A stretch of DNA of 64,000 bases, from NCBI GenBank assembly GCA_023251095.1, contig JAHEZL010000008.1, forward strand, positions 62,001 to 126,000, in the 5' to 3' direction. Position numbers and translations under genes: made by a program. The notes beneath the pieces were generated by a model that worked only from the letters and a program-made list of their open reading frames with translations, had not been told where the DNA came from and did not search any database. Below are positions 33,330 to 39,892 of the stretch, one piece after another. This stretch comes from Flavobacteriales bacterium (GTDB lineage Bacteria > Bacteroidota > Bacteroidia > Flavobacteriales_C > GCA-002722245). Positions within the stretch are counted from its first letter, which is position 1; every line of letters starts with the position of its first letter.

Positions 33330-33929
33330 TTAAACAAAAGCCTTTTTCAAATGTTTGTAAGCATTTTTAATTTCTGTACTGAAGTTTTCTGCTTTGTTGG
33401 AAACCATAGATTTATTGTCGGAAATTTTTGTTTTCATTTTTTCCACCTGTTTTAAAAACTCAGCTTTCTTTGCTTCAAACTCTTCTTTGATATCGCTTTT
33501 TTTTAGTTCAAAATGTAGTCGAAGAATTTCCAGTTTTATTTTAAATCTTTCAATTTCATGTTGGAGTTTAGTGTGTACTTCTGCGGTAAACGGATTGTTT
33601 TCCAGTTCTTTTTCAAGATTATTCAAGGCACGGGTTATTTTTTTCTTTTGCTCATTAAAAGCATCAATGGTATCTGCTTTTCCAAGAGCCAATTGCAATT
33701 GCAATTCTTCTAAGCGCGATTGTAATTCGTCTTTTTCCCCTTTTAGTTCATTCACTTTCAGTTTGGTTTCGTGAACCATCTTATTGAATTTTTTCTTTAC
33801 ATCTTCATACTTGTCCTTTGCTTCTGCTTTGCCTAATGCTAGCTGTAGTTGAAATTCTTCCAGATCAACCTGAGCTTTTTTAATTCCGCTGATCAGGGTG
33901 TTTACAATTTTTGAACTTGTTGTTTCCAT
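33330..33929 (-). CDS. Coiled-coil protein with three internal repeats (paralogue B)
   Basis: 199 residues from the ATG at 33929; the frame extends to 33983, but the start METTSSKIVNTLIS aligns exactly with paralogue A. The same three 26-residue repeats of the LEExQLQLxLGKA type are present and the C-terminus EIKNAYKHLKKAFV is identical. No domain is recognised. Its promoter at 33969-34033 carries two exact TGA-N6-TCA dyads, and a relic of a further promoter lies behind it. Probably a cytoplasmic structural or membrane-associated helical protein induced with the cbb3 regulon. Confidence 0.78.
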   Translation of the reverse strand: METTSSKIVNTLISGIKKAQVDLEEFQLQLALGKAEAKDKYEDVKKKFNKMVHETKLKVNELKGEKDELQSRLEELQLQLALGKADTIDAFNEQKKKITRALNNLEKELENNPFTAEVHTKLQHEIERFKIKLEILRLHFELKKSDIKEEFEAKKAEFLKQVEKMKTKISDNKSMVSNKAENFSTEIKNAYKHLKKAFV

Positions 33930-33968
33930 ATTTTTTAAAGTTAAAGTGAATAACAAAATTTTTTGTCT

Positions 33969-34033
33969 TAAATGTAGTCCCACGAGCTTCGTTTTTTAAT
34001 GAGTGCAGTCATTCGGAAAAGTGATGCCTATCA
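33969..34033 (-). promoter_or_regulatory. Crp/Fnr-type dual-box promoter of coiled-coil paralogue B
   Basis: Read towards the gene: distal TGATAGGCATCA (34022-34033), proximal TGACTGCACTCA (34000-34011), both exact, then TACATTTA (33969-33976), five of six informative positions. Centres 22 bp apart and near dyad 29.5 bp from the -7 element. The ATG follows about 40 bp later. Confidence 0.7.
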
Positions 34034-34041
34034 GTTAATTA

Positions 34042-34103
34042 TCATAAAGGACCAATAATTACTGCGGTAGCAATTATACGGGCAATGCCTTGGTTTTTTT
34101 CAT
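34042..34103 (-). pseudogene. Decayed duplicate of the small two-helix membrane gene
   Basis: The minus strand shows KNQGIARIIATAVIIGP, matching KNKLIAIIIATVVIIGP of the intact gene at 20300-20476. The first codons after the ATG (34103) are out of frame and a stop follows immediately after the conserved stretch (34042-34044). Nothing of the second helix is left. With the promoter copy behind it, this is the relic of a duplication. Confidence 0.72.
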
Positions 34104-34124
34104 GATGGTTTGATTTTATTCCCT

Positions 34125-34189
34125 CAAATTTCTTTATCGAAGCTGAGAATTTGAGTGAGGTTGGTTAGGATGAAATATGACGGATGCTA
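34125..34189 (-). promoter_or_regulatory. Decayed duplicate of the 20.5 kb dual-box promoter
   Basis: Distal TAGCATCCGTCA (34178-34189), proximal TAACCAACCTCA (34156-34167) and GAAATTTG (34125-34132) keep exactly the 22 bp and 29.5 bp spacings of the intact promoter (TGACATCCGTCA, TGATACACCTCA, GAACTTTG). Left half-sites are damaged in both dyads, consistent with loss of selection. Confidence 0.6.
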
Positions 34190-34238
34190 TAATTTCCTGA
34201 AAGAGAGGTTTTTTTTTGTTGGAAGGCGGATAACAAAG

Positions 34239-34266
34239 GTCATCCTGAACTTGTTTAAGGATCTAT
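34239..34266. repeat. Half-copy of a dispersed TCATCCTGAACTTG-type repeat
   Basis: GTCATCCTGAACTTGT followed by TTAAGGATCTATG has the wording of a palindromic repeat scattered in many bacterial genomes, including Bacteroidota (TCATCCTGAACT…AGGATCT). AGGATC and the CCTGA part form only a short imperfect hairpin, so it is probably half of an element. It separates the box-regulated block from the ArsR/SRPBCC block; the rest of the 33930-34279 gap is described in the entries around it. Confidence 0.4.
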
Positions 34267-34279
34267 GAAATGAGATAAT

Positions 34280-34654
34280 TTATTTTTTCGCTTTCTCTTT
34301 TGCCTTATTCAGATTTTCTTTCGCTCTGAATTTCACTATTTTTTTTATGAGCGCAAGAGGAAGTGGTTTATCCAAAGGGAATTGTACTGTTCCTTTAGAA
34401 GTTTTATAAACCGACAATTCTTTTTTGAATTCTGCTATTCCCGTAGGAACAGCATAAAATCCAATGTGTTTTTTATAAGCAGCAAAGTAAACCAGCATGC
34501 CGTGGTATTTAAAAGCCGGCATTTGATAGCTGATGACTTCTTCGGCCTTAGGAGCTGCACTTTGTATGGCGTGACGTAATTTTTCCAGCAATACTCTTAC
34601 GTTTTCGGGATGCAGAGATATGTAAGTATCAACGTCTTTTATTTTATTTTCCAT
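34280..34654 (-). CDS. DUF1801 (YdhG-like) protein A
   Basis: 124 residues, soluble. The start DTYISLHPENVRVLLEKLRHAI and the core EEVISYQMPAFKYHGMLVYFAAYKKHIGFY are typical of the DUF1801/YdhG family; a frataxin-like fold and possible iron binding are discussed for relatives. A Lys-rich tail follows. It overlaps the DoxX-like gene by 11 bp and ends the ArsR, SRPBCC-VOC, DoxX, DUF1801 operon. A second DUF1801 gene of another subtype lies at 38120-38545. Confidence 0.85.
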   Translation of the reverse strand: MENKIKDVDTYISLHPENVRVLLEKLRHAIQSAAPKAEEVISYQMPAFKYHGMLVYFAAYKKHIGFYAVPTGIAEFKKELSVYKTSKGTVQFPLDKPLPLALIKKIVKFRAKENLNKAKEKAKK

Positions 34655-35021
34655 TTTCTTCTTTTAGTTTAAGATGATGAAAGCGGTAGGATAAAATCAA
34701 AAACGAGACAGGCAATAAAATGAAAATCATTTGCGGTTGAAGTCCGGCAGTTGCAATTACAGAATATATTGCGCCAATTAAATCGAAAGCCAAACCTGCA
34801 TACGCCCATTCTTTTATTTTCGGAAAGCCCGGAATTAAAATGGCTACGGCTCCTAAAATTTTTGCCACACCAATGAAGGGAACGAAATATTCAGGATAGC
34901 CCAGCTGCGTTATAAATTTTATTGCGTCCTCCGCCATCAATACATCGGGAATGGCTGTAAAAGCCATAAATGCAGCGAATAGTCCGGTGAAGGTCCAATA
35001 AAGAATTTTTGTTTTTTTCAT
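34644..35021 (-). CDS. DoxX-like membrane protein
   Basis: 125 residues and four transmembrane helices. The pattern LGYPEYFVPFIGVAKILGAVAIL near the first third and a closing basic tail are typical of DoxX-like proteins. Role often unknown; some relatives contribute to redox or thiosulfate:quinone reactions. Middle gene of the ArsR-led operon, 39 bp after the SRPBCC-VOC gene. Confidence 0.85.
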   Translation of the reverse strand: MKKTKILYWTFTGLFAAFMAFTAIPDVLMAEDAIKFITQLGYPEYFVPFIGVAKILGAVAILIPGFPKIKEWAYAGLAFDLIGAIYSVIATAGLQPQMIFILLPVSFLILSYRFHHLKLKEENGK

Positions 35022-35060
35022 GATGTTATTTTTGTTGATACATTGAAATTAAGGTTTTTT

Positions 35061-36032
35061 TTATTTTGCTTCATTGCAATTGAACATCCAGTTGATGCCG
35101 TATTTATCGGTACAGCTTCCATAGTATGCGCCCCAAAACATATCCTTTAATTCCATGGTCACATTGCCTCCTTTGGAAAGCGCATCGTACAAGCGCTTGG
35201 TTTCTTTTCGGGTGTCGGGTTCTAAATTGATGTGCATGTTGTTGCCTGTGTTGAGTGTGAAGCCCATGCTGGCAGGCGCATCGGTAGCCATTAAAACATG
35301 TCCGCCCAAAATTTCCAGTTCAGCATGTAAAATCATTTTTTTGATTTCATCGGATAGGGGAGGATGATCGGCATTTGCCGGAATATCTTCGAAGCGTTGG
35401 AGTCCGCCACCGCCAAATTCACCGCCGAAAACCGATTTATAAAAATTAAATGCTTCTTCGGTATTGCCCGGAAAATTTAAGTAGGTGCTTACTCTTGCTC
35501 CTTTATGTTTTTGTAATTGTTGTTGCAATTTTATTTTTTCGCTGATATAGCGATCCAGCTGATCGAAAGTTTTTCCGAAGCCTTCGTTCATATTTGAATG
35601 GAAAGAGGTGTACGCTTTTATTTCTTCTTCGCTGGCTCCGAATGGATTTCCTTTTAATGTTAAAGTGGTGATGCCTTTGATTTCCGTGAAAGTCCACTCG
35701 TTCAATATCTCCAAGGGAAAAGCACCGTCGAAAGGAGCTTTAATGGCATTTCCTTTTTCGTCGGCAAAAGCACTGGTGAACACAATTCTTTCCGGGGCTT
35801 TAACTTCTTTGTAATTGAAAATGCCATACATGGCATGTCCGTCGGGAGTAATTATTTTGTAATGAAATTTCCCATTTGCTCTAACGTCGAGATGGATCAC
35901 TTCCAGTTTTAATCCGGCCGGACCCCACCAGTGTTGTAAATGTTCGGCCTGAGTAAAGGCTTCAAATACTAATTTTTTTGGAGCATTGATAACTCTTGTT
36001 ATAACCAGCTCTTCTTTTTTTGCTGCGTTCAT
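35061..36032 (-). CDS. Fusion of SRPBCC (AHSA1-like) and VOC/PhnB-like domains
   Basis: 323 residues. Residues 1-165 are an AHSA1-type START-like domain: VITRVINAPKKLVFEAFTQA, HLQHWWGPAGLKLEVIHLDV and GEGKTFDQL-type end (GFGKTFDQLDRYI). Residues about 180-320 are a PhnB/glyoxalase-like VOC domain: STYLNFPGNTEEAFNFYKSVF and DKYGINWMFN at the end. These usually exist as separate genes. Ligand unknown; such proteins often come with an ArsR-type repressor. Its start overlaps the ArsR stop by 4 bp (translational coupling). Confidence 0.88.
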   Translation of the reverse strand: MNAAKKEELVITRVINAPKKLVFEAFTQAEHLQHWWGPAGLKLEVIHLDVRANGKFHYKIITPDGHAMYGIFNYKEVKAPERIVFTSAFADEKGNAIKAPFDGAFPLEILNEWTFTEIKGITTLTLKGNPFGASEEEIKAYTSFHSNMNEGFGKTFDQLDRYISEKIKLQQQLQKHKGARVSTYLNFPGNTEEAFNFYKSVFGGEFGGGGLQRFEDIPANADHPPLSDEIKKMILHAELEILGGHVLMATDAPASMGFTLNTGNNMHINLEPDTRKETKRLYDALSKGGNVTMELKDMFWGAYYGSCTDKYGINWMFNCNEAK

Positions 36033-36364
36033 TTTTTCTTCTTTTTATTTTTTTGAATGGTGTTTAAATAGCTTTCCAGTGAATCCAGTTTACTTTCCCA
36101 AAACTGTTTGTATTGTTCTATCCAAAGAGATACTTCATTGAGTTTATCCAGTTTTGCTTCGCAATATCTTTCTCTTCCCTGTTGTTTTATTTTAATGAGT
36201 CCGCATTCCGTTAACACTTTAACATGTTTGGAAATGGCAGGCCTGCTGATATCGAAATTTTCAGCGACTGCATTCAGCGTTAAGCTTTGCATGGCAATGA
36301 GGCCGAGGATTGCTCTTCTCGTGGGATCGGCTATGGCCTGAAATACATCTCTTCTTGTTTCCAT
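36029..36364 (-). CDS. ArsR-family winged-helix repressor A
   Basis: 111 residues. The start [20 protein letters not shown] and the recognition region FDISRPAISKHVKVLTECGL define ArsR regulators of the SRPBCC-linked group; the C-terminal helix is followed by a Lys tail. There are no Cys/His metal motifs (ELCVCDL type is missing), so a small molecule or SRPBCC partner rather than metal is the likely input. Auto-regulation is suggested by two TGTAAC-N6-GTTACA operators over its promoter. Paralogue of the gene at 39050-39370. Confidence 0.9.
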   Translation of the reverse strand: METRRDVFQAIADPTRRAILGLIAMQSLTLNAVAENFDISRPAISKHVKVLTECGLIKIKQQGRERYCEAKLDKLNEVSLWIEQYKQFWESKLDSLESYLNTIQKNKKKKK

Positions 36365-36366
36365 AA

Positions 36367-36413
36367 TGTAACTAAGTGGTTACAAATATATGTGTAACAA
36401 TTCAGTTACGCAA
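36367..36413 (-). promoter_or_regulatory. ArsR A promoter with two operators
   Basis: A near-ideal promoter, TTG (36411-36413), 20 bp, TATATTTG (36383-36390), lies between and under two dyads: TGTAAC-N6-GTTACA at 36367-36384 and TGTAAC-N6-GTTACG at 36393-36410. The centres are 26 bp apart. One overlaps the -7 element and start region, the other the spacer next to -33, so binding would block polymerase. Confidence 0.75.
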
Positions 36414-36522
36414 TAGTTTTGTAAAAAAAAATATTGAAATGAATTTCATTTATAAAGAAGAATTCCGAATTATTATTACTTTAGATACGCGTCAGAATAA
36501 TCAACCATTAAATTTTACAACC

Positions 36523-36624
36523 ATGGCAAAATCACAGGATGCTAAGAAATCAACGAAAAAAGAACCGTTGAAAACTGCAAAAGAAAAAAAGGCAGCTAAA
36601 AAAGAAAAGAAAGCGAAAAGATAG
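36523..36624 (+). CDS. Small lysine/alanine-rich basic protein (33 aa)
   Basis: From the ATG at 36523 the frame encodes 33 residues, AKSQDAKKSTKKEPLKTAKE followed by a run of Lys/Ala/Glu; about half are Lys. An earlier in-frame ATG at 36376 would produce a poorly conserved leader. The basic, unstructured composition suggests nucleic-acid binding. It has its own strong terminator and precedes the DEAD-box helicase gene, a pairing that hints at an RNA-related role. Function unknown. Confidence 0.6.
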   Translation: MAKSQDAKKSTKKEPLKTAKEKKAAKKEKKAKR

Positions 36625-36646
36625 TTCTTGTAAGCTTTCAAAAACT

Positions 36647-36679
36647 AAAAAGCCCGTGAATAATGTTCACGGGCTTTTT
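36647..36679 (+). terminator. Strong Rho-independent terminator
   Basis: AAAAAGCCCGTGAA (36647-36660) and TTCACGGGCTTTTT (36666-36679) pair perfectly around a 5-base loop and end in a T-run. It follows the small basic protein by 22 bp and precedes the helicase. Confidence 0.9.
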
Positions 36680-36714
36680 GTTTGTACTTTTAGCAAACAA
36701 AATAATTGTAGTAT

Positions 36715-38055
36715 ATGAGCACTTTTCAAAATTTTAATCTTTCCAAACAATTGATGAATGCAATTGTTGATTTAAAATTTACGGTGCCTACGCCCATACA
36801 AACACAGGCTTATCCGGTAATCCTTTCGGGCAGAGATGTGGTTGGGATTGCGCAAACCGGAACGGGAAAAACGCTGGCTTACATGCTTCCGATTTTACAG
36901 GACTTAAAATTTTCAACGCAAATGAGTCCGCGGGTTTTAATTTTAGTTCCCACTCGTGAGCTCGTTGTTCAAATGGTAGAAAACATAAAAGCCTTTTCCA
37001 GATACAAAAGTTTCAGAGTGAAAGGAGTGTATGGTGGTGCGAATATCAATACGCAAGTACAGGATTTGGCAGAGGGTGTGGATATTCTGGTAGCAACACC
37101 GGGGCGCTTATTTGATTTGGCCACCAGCAGAGTGGTGAAATTAAAAACTATCAATAAATTTGTGATGGATGAAGTGGATGTTTTGCTGGATGAAGGTTTC
37201 CGCGTTCAGCTCACCAATATATTAGATATGCTGCCGGAGCGCCGACAAAATATTTTGTTTTCAGCTACCATGACAGAAGAGGTGAGTACTTTGATTGATG
37301 ATTTTTTTGTTAACCCTCTCCGCATTGAAATTGCTCCGAGTGGCGAGCCGCTAAAAAATATTTCGCAACAGGCTTATCCCGTAAAAAACTTTTACACTAA
37401 AATCAATTTACTTACTCATTTGCTTGCCGAAAAAAAGGAATACCATAAAGTATTGGTTTTTGTATCGAGCAAAAAAATGGCCAATCTCCTCTTCGAAATT
37501 CTGGAACAGGAAATGTCGGGCATTGGTATCATTCACGCCAACAAGGAACAAGCCTACCGTTTGGAAATCACCAGAAAATTTGATGCGGGCAATATCCGCA
37601 TTTTAATCGCTACCGATTTAATTGCGCGAGGTATCGATTTAGATAAATTATCGCATGTCATTAATTTTGATACCCCTAGTTTCCCCGAAAATTATATCCA
37701 TCGCATAGGAAGAACAGGAAGAGCCAATCAAACAGGTAAATCTGTTTTATTTTATACCGAAAAAGAGGAAGAGTATAAAAATGCCATTGAAACGCTGATG
37801 AATTATCAAATACCGGAAATAGATTTTCCGGATGCAGTGGAAATCAATTTTAAAGTATTGCCAGAAGAAGAAACTAAAATTGCTGTTAAACGCAACAGAA
37901 AAACAGCACCTCCGGTTACTCCCCAAACTGGCTTTCACGAAAAAAGTGAAAAAAATCAAAAAGTAAATGAGGGCGGGGCATACAAAAAAAGCGATGCTTA
38001 TAAACACAAACAAGCATTGGCTAAAAAAAGGGCGAAGCTCAAAAATAAAAAGTGA
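36715..38055 (+). CDS. DEAD-box RNA helicase
   Basis: 446 residues. The Q motif (PTPIQTQAYP), motif I AQTGTGKT (46-53), Ia PTREL, Ib TPGRL, II DEVD (variant of DEAD), III SAT, IV VLVFVSSKKMA, V ARGID and VI HRIGRTGR are all present. Motif II DEVD instead of DEAD is a tolerated variation. The last 60 residues are a basic tail (KQALAKKRAKLKNKK), typical for RNA binding. ATP-dependent RNA unwinding in ribosome assembly or mRNA turnover; cold-shock or growth related. Confidence 0.93.
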   Translation: MSTFQNFNLSKQLMNAIVDLKFTVPTPIQTQAYPVILSGRDVVGIAQTGTGKTLAYMLPILQDLKFSTQMSPRVLILVPTRELVVQMVENIKAFSRYKSFRVKGVYGGANINTQVQDLAEGVDILVATPGRLFDLATSRVVKLKTINKFVMDEVDVLLDEGFRVQLTNILDMLPERRQNILFSATMTEEVSTLIDDFFVNPLRIEIAPSGEPLKNISQQAYPVKNFYTKINLLTHLLAEKKEYHKVLVFVSSKKMANLLFEILEQEMSGIGIIHANKEQAYRLEITRKFDAGNIRILIATDLIARGIDLDKLSHVINFDTPSFPENYIHRIGRTGRANQTGKSVLFYTEKEEEYKNAIETLMNYQIPEIDFPDAVEINFKVLPEEETKIAVKRNRKTAPPVTPQTGFHEKSEKNQKVNEGGAYKKSDAYKHKQALAKKRAKLKNKK

Positions 38056-38119
38056 ATATTCACAAGCATTTAAATGTGCTTTATGAAATGTCCATGGAGT
38101 AGCTGGCTATTTCACTAGA

Positions 38120-38545
38120 TCAATTCTGAGTCTCGGCCGCATATCGTATTGCCTCCTCAAGCATATCAATATTAATATCATTCAGCGTTTTGAACTTTAT
38201 GCAATACCCGCTCACGCTCGCCTTACCAAGTGTTTTTCCATACGTTTGGGCTAAGTATGTTTTATCTTTTATACCAATTATGTATACAGAGATTCCGCTT
38301 TTGTTTGCGCTCAAACCAATTTGATAAAACTCCCTGCTTGTTCCATCAGCATATTTTATGGTTTGAAGTCCGTAGCCTATGTTAGAATTAGAAACAGTTT
38401 TACCTTTCCCGTCTTTGCCATTCAGGAACCATAATTTACATGCCGGCATTACTTGCAGAATGATGCGGTGCAAGGCTTGCATGTCGCTGCGTTTTGGTTC
38501 AGGTTGACTGGTAATATACTCATCGATTTGTTCTTGGATGTTCAT
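38120..38545 (-). CDS. DUF1801 protein B
   Basis: 141 residues from the ATG at 38545; an upstream in-frame start at 38587 overlaps the preceding SRPBCC gene. MNIQEQIDEYITSQPEPKRSDM and MPACKLWFLNGKDGKGK are typical for the DUF1801 type that travels with SRPBCC genes. A single catalytic role is not known. Last gene of an operon ArsR B, SRPBCC, DUF1801. Confidence 0.8.
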   Translation of the reverse strand: MNIQEQIDEYITSQPEPKRSDMQALHRIILQVMPACKLWFLNGKDGKGKTVSNSNIGYGLQTIKYADGTSREFYQIGLSANKSGISVYIIGIKDKTYLAQTYGKTLGKASVSGYCIKFKTLNDINIDMLEEAIRYAAETQN

Positions 38546-38555
38546 TTTTTTGTCT

Positions 38556-39053
38556 TTATTTTTTGTGATCCGCAAACATTTCTCCAAGGTAATTCAAGGT
38601 CATTGTAAATCCTTCTTTAAAGCCCATCTCGATCATTTTTTCCATACGTTCAAGCGAATCATTTTTAATAGTGATCCTCACTTTTGTTATTTCATTTTGT
38701 TGACTAAAATTCAAATCCCAATCAGAACCCGGTAATGACGGATTTTCATCTTTGTCAGCAAAAGCATTCATATATTTGAAATTGGTTTTTGGACTAATGG
38801 AAGTATATTCCTGGATCCCCCAATGCTCTTGTCCTTCCGGACCCACCATTGCATAAAATCTTCGACCGCCAACTTCAAAATTCATATATTTTGTTTTTGA
38901 TGCGTAAGGTTTTGGTGCCCACCATTGATCCAAAATTTCGGGCTTGGTAAAAGCATCCCAAACCAGTGAAAGCTCTGCATCAAATTCTTTTGTTACAAAA
39001 ACCGATTTTGACGATTTGTCAACGATAAAATCAAATAGCAAATTGTTTTTCAT
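38556..39053 (-). CDS. SRPBCC (AHSA1-like) domain protein
   Basis: 165 residues, one START-like domain: [56 protein letters not shown] and the closing [17 protein letters not shown] hydrophobic cavity for a small ligand is expected from the family. Overlaps the ArsR B stop by 4 bp and lies 10 bp before DUF1801 B. It parallels the N-terminal half of the fusion protein at 35061-36032. Confidence 0.88.
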   Translation of the reverse strand: MKNNLLFDFIVDKSSKSVFVTKEFDAELSLVWDAFTKPEILDQWWAPKPYASKTKYMNFEVGGRRFYAMVGPEGQEHWGIQEYTSISPKTNFKYMNAFADKDENPSLPGSDWDLNFSQQNEITKVRITIKNDSLERMEKMIEMGFKEGFTMTLNYLGEMFADHKK

Positions 39054-39370
39054 TTTTCATTTTTTTTCATTGTTAGTAATATATCGTCTAACTGGCTGAA
39101 TCGGTTTTCCCAGATCTTTCGGAATTGATCTAACCATTTATCGATCTCTTTCATTTTTTTTATTTCAAGAGAGTAGTAAATCTCTCGGCCTTGCTGTTCT
39201 TGTTTTATAAGTTCGCACTCCGTTAAGATCTTAATGTGATTTGATACGCCTTGTCTTGATATGTCAAAATGCTCAGCAAGTGCATTGGGGGTCATTGCCT
39301 GAACTACCAGAAGGCTTAATATGGATCGTCTTGTAGGATCGGCTATGGCTTGGTATATATCTCGTTTCAT
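39050..39370 (-). CDS. ArsR-family winged-helix repressor B
   Basis: 106 residues from the ATG at 39370 (a longer frame reaches into the promoter). [20 protein letters not shown] and recognition segment [20 protein letters not shown] mark it as a paralogue of ArsR A; the recognition helix differs at P/Q, A/G and K/N. No metal-binding Cys pattern. It begins the ArsR B, SRPBCC, DUF1801 operon and its promoter bears two GCAA-N8-TTGC operators. Confidence 0.9.
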   Translation of the reverse strand: MKRDIYQAIADPTRRSILSLLVVQAMTPNALAEHFDISRQGVSNHIKILTECELIKQEQQGREIYYSLEIKKMKEIDKWLDQFRKIWENRFSQLDDILLTMKKNEK

Positions 39371-39378
39371 TTTATTGT

Positions 39379-39424
39379 GCAAGTAATCATTTGCAAATAT
39401 ATGCGCAAACAATCACTTGCGCAA
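39379..39424 (-). promoter_or_regulatory. ArsR B promoter with two operators
   Basis: Promoter TTG (39422-39424), 20 bp, TATATTTG (39394-39401), identical in spacing to ArsR A. Operators GCAAGTAATCATTTGC (39379-39394) and GCAAACAATCACTTGC (39405-39420) have centres exactly 26 bp apart. Consensus GCAARYAATCAYTTGC. Confidence 0.75.
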
Positions 39425-39503
39425 TTTTTTATGGAAAATATATGTTAGTACTGGCTAAAAAAGAAAGAAGAATTGTTACAATATTGTAACCCTTAAAACA
39501 AAA

Positions 39504-39533
39504 AAGCCCGTCAACAATTAAGTTAACGGACTT
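39504..39533 (-). terminator. Terminator of the tRNA transcript
   Basis: Twelve consecutive base pairs (two of them G-U) between AAGTCCGTTAAC and GTTGACGGGCTT on the minus strand, loop of 6, then TTTTTTG. It lies 6 bp after tRNA-Leu. Confidence 0.8.
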
Positions 39534-39539
39534 ATTATG

Positions 39540-39622
39540 TACCTCGGGCGGGACTTGAACCCGCACAGTATTGCTACTACAGGATTTTAAGTCCTGCGTG
39601 TCTACCATTCCACCACCAAGGC
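39540..39622 (-). tRNA. tRNA-Leu (anticodon TAA)
   Basis: 83 nt class II tRNA: acceptor GCCTTGG paired with CCGAGGT, anticodon stem CAGGA/TCCTG around loop CTTAAAA giving TAA, long variable arm, T-loop GGTTCAAGTCC and discriminator A. The CCA is not encoded. Second gene of the small tRNA operon, reading UUA codons. Confidence 0.93.
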
Positions 39623-39635
39623 AAACTAAAAAGAA

Positions 39636-39657
39636 AAAACCCTGCTAACAGGGTTTT
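39636..39657 (-). other. Perfect hairpin between the two tRNA genes
   Basis: AAAACCCTG and CAGGGTTTT pair fully around CTAA. It lies 13 nt downstream of the first Leu base and 10 nt before the Gly 3' end, so in the transcript it separates tRNA-Gly and tRNA-Leu. It may be an attenuating terminator or a processing signal. Confidence 0.5.
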
Positions 39658-39667
39658 CTCTTATTGG

Positions 39668-39740
<73 letters not shown>

Positions 39741-39892
39741 GTTATTTAAAGAACTTTCTCCAAAGAGAGGGTGCAAATATAAGTGATCTAGCTTAATTTG
39801 CAAACACAATCGACTTACTTTCTTGCTTTTCATTTTAACTCACTAAGTTATAACCTCTTTCGCCGTCCGGCGTATTAAGCCCTGATCGGGTT

